From contig NC_088306.1 of assembly GCF_032854445.1 (NCBI RefSeq), positions 3,594,373 to 3,658,372 on the forward strand: DNA of 64,000 bases. The letters run 5' to 3'. This document shows, in pieces, positions 12,221 to 24,300 of this stretch. Every line of letters starts with the position of its first letter. The first letter of the stretch is position 1. The stretch comes from Liolophura sinensis. Taxonomy: Eukaryota > Mollusca > Polyplacophora > Chitonida > Chitonidae. The notes under the pieces were generated by a model. The model was not told the origin of the DNA, did no database searches, and saw only the letters and a list, made by a program, of their open reading frames with translations. Made by a program: the position numbers and the translations under genes.

Positions 12221-12330
12221 CTACGACTGGTCCGCAGAAAACTTTACCAACACCGTTCCCTTGGAAACCGTGTCGCCAACTTTGAAATGACCTTTTCTAC
12301 GATACCCGCTCTTGGAGCTCGAATGACGTA
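12221..12330 (-). CDS. MCCC1: MCCC1 exon 17, C-terminus with apparent frameshift
   Basis: The acceptor 'tttctattccag' precedes TACGTC. The first part reads [14 protein letters not shown]; the second half of the biotinyl domain ([19 protein letters not shown]) and a TAG at 12221-12223 lie in another frame. The exon is 110 bases where 111 would keep the frame, so one base seems missing near 12285-12287. As written, the frame ends at a TAA at 12244-12246 after unrelated residues. Confidence 0.9.
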
Positions 12331-15300
12331 CTGGAATAGAAATGAAATGATTAAACAATTAATATGATGAGCGTAAAGTGTTAAATACGCAGATACTTTA
12401 AATTGCAGTACCGTGAAATAAATAAATGTTTTCATCTCCACATTATTTAAAGAGCACATATTGCTAAGCTTTTTCAGCTTTTCTCGAAACAATATGTTCA
12501 ACAAAAAACTTTTAATACGATATGGTGATAGACGTGTAACTTTACACGTGTAGTACCCGTTTCTCTCCCATGCGAAGAGTCCAGCTTTGTTAGCTAACAG
12601 ACATGGGAGGACCTCCGTGGTCAAGAGGGTTAGCACGTCAGCGCGGAGCAATGACTCAGGAGCCTCTCACCAATAAGGTGGCTGTGAAGTTCAAGTCCAG
12701 CTCATGCTGGCTTCCTCTTCGGTCTTCCTCTTCAAGCAACCTACGGATGGTCGTTGGGACGGCCCCGTACTCTGCCCGGTTTCCTCTCACCATAATGCTG
12801 ACCGCCGTCGTATAAGAGAAATATTCATGAGTACGGCGTAAAACAGCAATCAAATAAAATAAATAAATTTTTGTATACGTCTGTATCAGTATAATTTTAT
12901 TCCATGAACAAATTCAGCAAGGTGACAATGGAAGCGGAACTACAATATAGCAAATATCTTAATTTGCACACTGTAACAGTCAATAAAATTAATTTCTCTT
13001 TGCTTTGGAAACATGCAATTTAGCCTTTTCCCCGGTGCTCGAAAATGGAGAAACATATCAATCCCAAGAAATACTCGACCAAAAGCCTACTGAATTCACT
13101 TATTGCCTGTCAATGAGCCCAAACTGTCTTCTTCCACCCTTAAGTATATTTGCCACATTTTGCCACATTTGCCACATTCCGTTCAATTCGCTGAGAAAGT
13201 TAACTGCATTGAATTCAGTCACTTATCAACAGCAGGGAATACAGCTGTTACTATAAGTTATACTTCAGATGGTAGAATTTCAGGCGGACGCAAATGTTTG
13301 CTTGCCTTGTCTACGCCTGTCTTGAGGTAGTTTAACTGAAGTGTCATTGACAGACAACATGTAAATTGTTCAATTCATGGCTAGAATCAAATTTCTCCCT
13401 TGTTTGCAATTTGTATATTTTGACAATGTTTACAAGGACAATCTCATCCAGAAGAAATGCCGTCGTCCAGCCTGGAAAACCCCACCGTCAAACTAACCTG
13501 TTTATAGCCCGTGGGTTCTCTTGTTTAAAAATCAAAACATCTAAATCTTTCCAGCCTTGTGTAAAATCAACTCTAAAAATGAGAACTTTCACCTTGTATG
13601 TAAACAGTCACCTTAACGATAGGAGTAAAGTGATTAAGAGAAAAGCAGTTAAGTGTAAAGGTCAAACTCTTAACGATGAATGTAAAATCTTTGGTTCTGG
13701 AAGTCAAAAAAAAAGGTAGAGTAAATCGTCGAACTCCTAGAGGTGACTTTTCACTCAGCGGTACGTCTATTACTCTTAGCCTTGGTTTTCGATACAGGAT
13801 TGATTTCACAGGTATAGGTTACACACTTTGCTCCTCCAGGCCTACATTTGCCTTCCCAGACAACTCCAGTATAAGGCTTGCACGGAAGACAATAAACAGA
13901 CATGCCGAGTGAGAGTGGTACGAATAAACACGACCTAGATTGCACGGTACATATGTGGGTCGGGAAACACTTACTGGGACATCCCTCACTGACAACTTAC
14001 ACAGGCCGGTAACTCCTACCTCTATCCTGTTCATAAATATCAGTTATACCCGCCGTACGTATGTCTTGAAACAATGAAGTCTTTAATTTCAAAAAACGTT
14101 CAAACTCTAAACACTTTCAAGTAGTGTACTTCAAAAAACAACGTTTTCATAACGACTCCATGTTTCGGCTTTTATTTAGCCATCATTAGTGCTTTCTTTC
14201 ATGAAAGGATAGCAAAATAAAAGCCAAAATGGCTAACAACCACGTTTAACGCCATTGGATATTTACCAAGACTATGTTTCGCCCATAACGGGAAAGTCAA
14301 ACTGTTTGATTCTCTTCTAAGACAATCCCATTTTTGTCTCATTAAAACATTACAAGTTTTAAAAACCTCCGGTACACGATTGAGAAACCACAAACAAGAG
14401 CTAAAATCAATCCTCAGTGATAGTTATAATTTAACCTGCAAAGAAAATACACGTTTCTCCATGAACCCAAAATATTTCTTATCCACAAGAAAAATTGGAA
14501 TGCGTTAGACGTTTGCCCAAAGTTCCCTAATATTTGGAAGATCTACCACAGTCTGTTTTCCCTCAGCATAACCGAGGCTATCGACAGAACACATGTTCTC
14601 CCCCAGTAGTAACTGACCTAGTTTTCTTAACATCAAGAAAACAGATAATGGTCTCTCTCTGGAACTCTCTTGTGGGAAAGGTAGGGTTATTCTACCGGAA
14701 GGAAGTACCTTCACAAAACAAGACTTCCCACGTGCACAAACAACACACGTTGTCCATAGGAACAGCAATTAGCCAAATATACAGTGAATCTGTACGACCA
14801 TACCAGCGCACTATCTATAGACGTGTCCCAGAGGGTTAGAAAATAGAGTTTCTCAGGAAAAACAAATTAGCGTCATTAATTTGGCCTCCACATGAGATCA
14901 CACGACGGAGATTCATACAAGTTTGTTTATCAACGAATCTCAACTTCCCCGCCCAATGTTTGCTCGTCCCTTTCTACTTTTTCGCGCGATAATTTCCCCC
15001 CAAAATTAACCAAACACTACACGGTACCCTCCACTTTCAAAAGTGTGAGGCCAAAATAAGCCTAGTTTAAGCCTATTTTCAACTTAAACATACTTAAAAA
15101 AAAAACAGAACTCAATGCAACATTTTCCCTATTCCATGTTTTCAGCAAAGCAAACAACTAAAGAACCATTTTATAAAGCCACGCCAGCATTTTCTCTTAC
15201 ACAAAGAACGACAGAACATGAATTTCATCTTGCATCATCATGCTGGATATGAATTCCTTTTTACGATTTGTGTACTGCACTATATACACTTTGGTATATT

Positions 15301-18300
15301 AAACATTAAGATATGGGTACTATTGCCAGAAAAACCGTTAGTACTGAGCCTGTTTTAAGGTGTTTTTTTTACCTTCAAACATTTTCCCTTCGTTTTGGCC
15401 GACAAATTGGTGTTTAACGTCCTACTCAAGCATTTTTCACTTTTCCCACTGTGGTCAGTTTTATGGATCACCTTGCGTAAACCACCGAAATGTGATAGTT
15501 GAACGATCAACTTTAGAACGTATGGCGTACCTGACTTGTCCGCCACATTCCTGGAAAACAAAGTGGCCTGACTTCAGCGAATGTGTAAACGACCCTTTCA
15601 GTGTCCCTACCGACACTGAATGTGGTTATCCTGTGAGTCAAGAATTCTACCACGGCTCACCTCCATTTTCATGGCGATCATAACAACCAGAGGGTCTCCC
15701 TGTGCCACTGCCGTGTCGTCCTTCACTATCACCTTCTCGATTACCCCGGGCATGGGCGCCACAGCCCCTCCCTTATCTCCCAGCCCCGCCGCTCCACCCA
15801 AAAACTCTGGGGTAGGGATCCGTAGCTCACAGTCACCGTCCTGTGGGAAATGATCAAATTATAAATCTCAATAAAATCATTCGAAATTCAAAATATTACC
15901 GGGGGTTCAGCTCAATGTTACCGTCCTACAATATCCCACACCCTTAAATCGCAACAAAATCATAACAATTCAAACTATAAATACAAAAAGGTGTAGAACT
16001 ATTCATGGGCTACATTCAGGAGATAAACAATTCCACAACGTCATTATCAACACAACAGGGAATCTACAGCATAAATCATCTAACACAAAATATGTACCTG
16101 AAAGAACAGTTTCACATAATATGAAAGAACCTAAAAGTTATCTAGATTTTTTGAAGGGGGTGGGGGGGGGGAGGGGTAGATCTTAATAAATTTGCACTGG
16201 TTTAAAACAATCAATTTATGGCGCCGATTCTACAAAAAAATGTTTTTGGAAAATCATGTTTCAAGCTTAAGTTTCACTATTTTATGTTAAATCTCTTTTT
16301 CTGGATTGTTAATTACATCAAACGATATAGAATTCAATTAATCTTTGTTAATAACGAAAGACGAACACGCTCACCGTAGTAAACAGATGGATGGCGTTTC
16401 CGGATATGACCACGTTAGCGGAAGTTCGAACTCCCTCCATTTCGCAGACGAGTTTCACGCGATCGTCTCTCGTCTGCATGTTTCCACAGAGTTCGTAACG
16501 TTTCCCGCCAGTTTCCATTGTGAATGAACCATCAGAGTTGTACGTCACCGCGACCGTTAATTCTGGTAACAAAATTAACCAAAGAAGGCATTTATCTAAA
16601 TGCATTCGGTCACAAACAGGTTTTGATTGTTTGATTTATTTCATTTTAACAAGTTTATTTAGTAAGGCGCATTACATCTACACAAAATGGAATTAATTTG
16701 AAGTACGTTTCACATTTACATCAATGCGATTGTTTCAGCTCTGTTTCATTTTACCACTTTATATATAGTGATTCTGTTTCTTTACTATCACATTTTCCCC
16801 TTTAATTTTACCTAACAGTCATATACATTGTGTCCAGCATGGCAATATACAAAACAAAAGCTTGGGGATTTCACTACATTGTAGCGTCCCATAATATAAG
16901 CCTTTCTGCATTCATACATTCTAGAGCTCCTTAATTGCAGAGGAATTCCAAAAAGGCATACCCAGGGTTGTCTTAAAAGGTGTTATTTTCAGATAAATAG
17001 CATCAGTTTGATGTTAGCTGTCAGTTTCTTACACGTCTGTTAACACGTTCATTTCTTTCACAAGTTGTTTTGTTCTCCATAAACGCAAATAGGTAAGCAT
17101 ACGACAAGTCAACATGAAGGATTCAGAAAAAATAGGACACATTTATTTTTTAAGAAAATGTTTATTCCCTTTTCCTTTCTACTATATAAAAGTTTATATC
17201 TGGTTTATTTTTAGAACGGTGGAAAAACGACTCATTCCTCAATCGTTACCTTCCATTTACTGCGACTCCATTTCTCAATGGGGTTACAGAAAAATTTTCT
17301 CATGTCTTTTACACAGTATAGAGCCGAGGCAAGACATGAACCACTTTGGACGGGTTGCGACAATGAGACTACTGTCCAGTTATCAAAAGATGATGGAAGG
17401 ACCACCGTGCAGAGAAAGATATGCGACAATGCACACAGTCAAGATGACGACCCTGAAGATGATGATAGAGAGAACGGCCGGCACAGCAAGGTACGAGACT
17501 GTGAAGGTGTACAGTTCAATAGTAAAGGGGGAACCGAACAAGCAAAAAGAAAGAAAGCAAAAAGAAAGAAAGCAAAAAAAATACAAGCAAATGTCAAAGT
17601 GACAAGAGCAAAACCGGTTACCCTTAAACCAGGGAGAAAGAAACTTCATCGACAGGGCCATCCATTCAAAATGGCGGGCTGAGCAAAAGAGTAAAAAAAA
17701 ACACCGTTTTGTCATGTAATGCTACAAAATATACACGGTTGGAATGCGTTTACAAGACTTCACTGAGGAGAAAAAAGAACCGACAAACAATCATGTGAAG
17801 ATCTGCAGCAATGTTGCCTGAAACCGGTGTAAGCAAAAGCTCATAAATTGTCTGCAGGCAACAAAACATAAAAGTGAATTTGGCATCGTCTGCATGCCAT
17901 CTTTCCTGAAGAGGGCACAAGAACAGGCGATAGCATGTCAAAACATCAGAGCCAAAACATCAGAGAAAACGCAACCTAACCGAATTTAGTTAATCTGCTG
18001 ATTTCTGTTAACAATTATTTATTTGCTTGTTGATCTTAAATCCTATCGGTCAGGTACTGACGGGCTATCTGAGGTGTGAAGTACAGATGCTGACGGGCAA
18101 TCTGACGTGTGACGTACACAGATACTGATGGGCAACTTGACGAGTGACATACAGATACTGACGGGCAATCTGACGTGTGACGTACAGATACTGACGGGCA
18201 ATCTGACGTGTGACGTACAGATACTGACGGGCAACCTGACGTGTAACGTACAGATACTGACGGGCTATTGACGTGTGACATACAGATATTGACGGGCAAT

Positions 18301-21300
18301 CTGACGTGTGACGTACAGATACTGATGAGCAATCTTACGTGTGACCTACAGATACTCACGGGCTATTTGACGTGTGACATACAGATACTGACGTGTGACA
18401 TCCAGATACTGACGGGCTAGACGTGTGACGTCCAGATATTGACGGGCTATCTGACGTGTGACGTCCAGATACTGACGGGCTATCTGACCTGTGACGTACA
18501 GATACTGACGGGCTATCTGACGTGTGACGTACAAATACTCACGGGCAATCTTACGTGTGACGTACAGATACTCACGGGCTATCTGACGTGTGACATCCAG
18601 ATGCTGACGGGCTATCTGATGTGTGACGTACAGATACTGAGGGGCAATCTGACGTGTGACATCCAGATACTGATGGGCTATCTGACGTGTGACATCCAGA
18701 CACTGACGGGCAATCTGACGTGTGACATCCAGATACTGACAAGCTATCTGACGTGTGACGTACAGATACTGACGGGCAATCTTACGTGTGACGTACAGAT
18801 ACTGACGGGCTATCTGACGTGTGACATCCAGATACTGACGGGCTAGACGTGTGACATCCAGATATTGACGGGCTATCTGACGTGTGACGTCCAGATACTG
18901 ACAGGCTATCTGACCTGTGACGTACAGATACTGACGGGCTATCTGACGTGTGACGTACAGATACTCACGGGCAATCTTACGTGTGACGTACAGATACTCA
19001 AGGGCTATCTGACATGTGACATCCAGATACTGACGGGCTATCTGACGTGTGACGTACAGATACTGAGGGGCAATCTGACGTGTGACATCCAGATACTGAC
19101 AGGCTATCTGACGTGTGACATCCAGATACTCACGGGCTATCTGACGTGTGACATCCAGATACTGACGGGCTATCTGACGTGTGACATCCAGATACTGATG
19201 GGCTATCTGACGTGTGACATCCAGATACTGACAGGTTATCTGACGTGTGACATCCAGATACTGACAGGCTATCTGACGTGTGACGTACAGATACTGACGG
19301 GCAATCTTACGTGTGACATCCAGATACTGATGGGCTATCTGACGTGTGACATCCAGATACTGACAGGCTATGTGACATGTGACATCCAGATACTGAGGGG
19401 CTATCTGACGTGTGACATCCAGATACTGATGGGCTATCTGACGTGTGACATCCAGATACTGACGGGTTATCTGACGTGTGACATCCAGATACTGACGGGC
19501 TATCTTACGTGTGACATACAGATACTGACGGGCAATCTTACGTGTGACGTCCAGATACTGACGGGCTATCTAACGTGTGATGTCCAGATACTGACAGGCT
19601 ATCTGACGTGTGACATCCAGATACTGACGGGCAATCTTACGTGTGACGTACAGATACTGACGGGCTATCTGACGTGTGACATCCAGATACTGACGGGCTA
19701 TCTGACGTGTGACATCCAGATACTGAGGGGCAATCTGACGTGTGACATCCAGATACTGACAGGCTATCTGACGTGTGACATACAGATACTGACGAGCAAT
19801 CTTACATGTGACGTACAGATACTCATGGGCTATCTGACGTGTGACATCCAGATACTGATGGGCTATCTGACGTGTGACATCCAGATACTGATGGGCTATC
19901 TGACGTGTGACATCCAGATACTGACAGGCTATCTGACGTGTGACGTACAGATACTGACGGGCTATCTGACGTGTGACATCCAGATACTGACGGGCTATCT
20001 GACGTGTGACATCCAGACACTGACGGGCTATCTGACGTATGACAACCAGATACTGACGGGCTATCTGACGTGTGACATCCAGATACTGACGGGCAATCTT
20101 ACGTGTGACGTCCAGATACTGACGGGCTATCTGACGTGTGACATCCAGATACTGACGGGCTATCTGACATGTGACATCCAGACACTGACGGGCTATCTGA
20201 CGTATGACAACCAGATACTGACGGGCTATCTGACGTGTGACGTCCAGATACTGACGGGCTATCTGACGTGTGACATCCAGATACTGATGGGCTATCTGAC
20301 GTGTGACATCCAGATACTGATGGGCTATCTGACGTGTGACATCCAGATACTGACAGGCTATCTGACGTGTGACGTACAGATACTGACGGGCTATCTGACG
20401 TGTGACATCCAGATACTGACGGGCTATCTGACGTGTGACATCCAGACACTGACGGGCTATCTGACGTATGACAACCAGATACTGACGGGCTATCTGACGT
20501 GTGACATCCAGATACTGACGGGCAATCTTACGTGTGACGTCCAGATACTGACGGGCTATCTGACGTGTGACATCCAGATACTGACGGGCTATCTGACATG
20601 TGACATCCAGACACTGACGGGCTATCTGACGTATGACAACCAGATACTGACGGGCTATCTGACGTGTGACGTCCAGATACTGACGGGCTATCTGACGTAT
20701 GACATCCAGATACTGATGGGCTATCTGACGTCTGACGTACAGATATGCACACCTTATTGGTGTAAGATAAATGGCTTCCAACAAACGGTTGACTTCGCAA
20801 AATGGCCGCACCAGCGTCGTGGTCGATTGATTATTATCAGAATAGCCCCACAAACAGTAAGAGCGGAGGAATCCGTTCACGGATTAAAATGTATGTTGGA
20901 CTGTTTAGAATTCCACGTTATTCAATCATTTAACTCTTGGAATTAAAAACTCCCAGCCCAATAAGCCTGAGCTGGATTCGAACGTCGGACCTCAATGGTC
21001 AGCTGGCTAACATGCCACGGTAACAAATAAACCAGCGAAATCGCCCATGTTTTCAAGACTACTCTGAAGTTTCTAATTATGTACTGCATATGACAGATCG
21101 CACAGCTGATCCCCAGAATATCAGTATTGTAGAAACAACCAACAAGAAGTATTCTGCCTGGGATGTTAATCCTCTTAAGGATCTTAAGGTTCTATCAAGA
21201 TAAGCTCTAGATGATTGATAGCATGGAGACCTTTAGCCAAATATAACTCAAAGCGCCCTCTACCTTGTACCTGAGCAACTAAACCTACCAATACCAATGT

Positions 21301-24300
21301 AACTCAAAACGCCCTCTACCTTGTACCTGTGCAACTACACCTACCAATACCAATGGGCTGATGATCAACCAATCATCATTCACAACATGGTCTCTACTCA
21401 TTAGCTGCAAATATCGTGTCGTTCAGTAAACTTAACATTACACACAGTTGTCCACTTAGAGGACATTTTCTGTAAAATTCATGAATGACATTTATTTAAT
21501 AATTATATATATATTCATGCAGTAAATACATTCCAGGATCTGTATGTATAAATTAAGCTGAATCATTTGTTTACTTCGTTAAATCTCTTTATTATTAACT
21601 GTCTTAATTATTCCCGGGCCAGGTTGTTCAAAACTGGTTTAAGACTTAATACCTGATTTAACTTTAAGCTAAGTCTTGAGTTTTGTTCTTGACCTAAAAA
21701 AAAATTGTATGCCATTATATTAAACATGAAATAAAACTGTTCCTGTTGGAGAAATGCACAGGCATTTTTTAAATATAAAATATGATTTTATAATAGCAGT
21801 ATTAGCTAAAACACTTCCTAACAAGTGGGTCCTGGAGTTTGAGGATACTTAACTTACTTTTGTCACCATCCTCAAGAGTTACGGTTCTTGGTAATGAGCC
21901 ATTCATTCGGAATCCACAGCCAAACCCAAATGGGGAGAATGGATCTGAACAAAGGAAATAATGACATAACTGAAAAGTAACATCATCTATATACTTATAG
22001 CCAAACCCAAATGGGGAGAATGGATCTGAACAAAGGAAATAATGACATAACTGAAAAGTAACATCATCTATATACTTATAGCCAAACCCAAATGGGGAGA
22101 ATGGATCTGAACAAAGGAAATAATGACATAACTGAAAAGTAACATCATCTATATACTTATAGCCAAACCCAAATGGGGAGAATGGATCTGAACAAAGGAA
22201 ATAATGACATAACTGAAAAGTAACATCATCTCTATACTTATAGCCAAACCCAAATGGGGAGAATGGATCTGAACAAAGGAAATAATGACATAACTCAAAA
22301 GTAACATCATCTATATACTTATAGCCAAACCCAAATGGGGAGAATGGATCTGAACAAAGGAAATAATGACATAACTGAAAAGTAACATCATCTATATACT
22401 TATATGTAGTAAGTATCTGAAAGAAACAGAAACTACCCATTATTTGCCAATGATTAATGTCGTCAAAATTGTAGTTAATATTTTTACACAACTATCTTAA
22501 TCTGTCTGCTCTGTCAGATGTTAGATTACTCTCTCCACAACAGACCGTTCAAATCCATCCATTCGAAGCTCTGTCGAAAGATACCTATTTTCCAGACATG
22601 AGTGAAAAGTGACATAATTTGTGTTAGGCAATGAACACTCTGTAAGAAAAATACCTTTGGCAAACAAGTAAAGTATTTTCACTGGTCGAAGTGGGTGCTT
22701 GTCTCCATTAATATTCACATTCACTTTAATGTGCAGGTTAGCGACTACCAAGCCTTGCATTTACAATGAAATAAAAACTACTTCAACAATACCTGGTGCC
22801 ACCAATCAGCCACAAGTGGAACACAAATAGTCCTCATGCTTAAAACGTGACCCCTATGACCAAATCAAATTTGACCCATATTCAGCTTTCCACATCCCAC
22901 AACAAAATGTTACATCTTACAATGTTACGATCGTTTCCTTCGCTTATTCTGGATTATGGTAATTAGCCATGTGCATCTGATTAGTGAGCTCTTTCAGTAA
23001 AGGTATCAGACACTACGAGGGTGTTCTTCATTCATGTACTGAGCATGATGTTTGATTGTCAAGACTGACATACAGGTGTGTCTGACTGTCAAGGCTGACA
23101 TACACATGTATCTGATTGTCAAGGCTGACATACAGGTGTGTCTGACTGTCAAGGCTGATACAGGTGTGTTTGATTGTTATGGCTGACATACAGCTGTGTC
23201 TGATTGTTAAGGCTGATACAGGTGTGTCTGATTGTTTGTCAATACAGGTGTGTTTGGTTGTCAAGAATGATATACAGGTGTCTGATTGTCAAGGCTGACA
23301 TAAAGGTGTATCTGATTGTCAAGGCTAACATACAGGTGTGTTTGACAGTCAAGGCTGACATACAGGTGTCTGACTGTCAAAGCTGACACACAGGTGTATC
23401 TGATTGTCAAAGCTGACATAAAGGTCTGTCTGACTGTCAAGGCTGACATACAGGTGTCTGACTCTCAAGGCTGACATACCGGTGTCTGACTGTCAAGGCT
23501 GACATACAGGTGTCTGATTGTCAAGGCTAACATACAGGTGTGTGTGACCGTCATGGCTGTGAAACACAGTCACAATGGCTGTTATGATTGTCAAGTCTGA
23601 CATACAGGTGTGTCTGATTGTCAAAGCTGACATACAGGTGTGTCTGACTGTCAAAGCTGACATACAGGTGTGTCTGACTGTCAAGGCTGACATACAGGTG
23701 TCTGATTGTCAAGGCTAACATACAGGTGTGTGTGATCGTCATGGCTCTGAAACACAGTCACAATGGCTGTTATGATTGTCAAGTCTGACATGCAGGTGTA
23801 TCTGATTGTCAAGGCTGACATAAAGGTGTCTCTTGATTGTCAAGGCTGACATACAGCTGTGTCTGACTGTCAAAGCTGACATACAGGTGTGTCTGACTGT
23901 CAAGGCTGACATACAGGTGTGTGTGGCTGTCATGGCTGTGAAGCACAGTCACAATGGCTGTCATGATTGTCAAGGCTGACATACAGGTGTCTGACTGTCA
24001 AGGCTGACATACAGGTGTCTGACTGTCAAGGCTGACATACAGGTGTCTGACTGTCAAGGCCGACATACAGGTGTCTGACTGTCAAGGCTGACATACAGGT
24101 GTCTGATTGTCAAGGCTAACATACAGGTGTGTGTGAGCGTCATGGCTGTGAAACACAGTCACAATGGCTGTCATGATTGTCAAGTCTGACATACAGGTGT
24201 GTCTGATTGTCAAAGCTCACATATACGTGTGTTTCAATTTGCAGTACAACACCTTTGTTATTTATCAGTTTTTACACAGTAATACGTATTTAAAATCTTA

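Larger units (their letters stand above)
12331..15660. other. MCCC1 intron 16
   Basis: Apart from two SINE copies listed separately, I see no exon, array or RNA here. A plus-strand stretch open from about 14217 to 14507 has no start and no recognisable similarity, so it is not called. Confidence 0.5.

Noticed and set aside
13440-13800. Possible paralogous fragment of EGF-gene exon C (shared 'agaggtgactttt' and RGDF)
   Set aside because: The match is about 14 bases plus a few residues; the upstream and downstream sequence does not align.
14217-14507. Open plus frame of about 95 codons without a start
   Set aside because: No recognisable similarity, no phase-matched splice sites checked with confidence, and AT-rich composition.
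18049-20745. CRISPR-like array appearance
   Set aside because: Units are contiguous without unique spacers, and the host is clearly a eukaryote.
18865-20946. 693-codon open frame on plus and 436-codon frame on minus
   Set aside because: Both lie in a 33 bp minisatellite whose period is a multiple of three, so open frames are automatic. The array is inside an MCCC1 intron.
20945-21025. Functional tRNA gene
   Set aside because: A- and B-box-like motifs are present, but no clean acceptor stem or anticodon arm could be drawn; treated as a SINE head.
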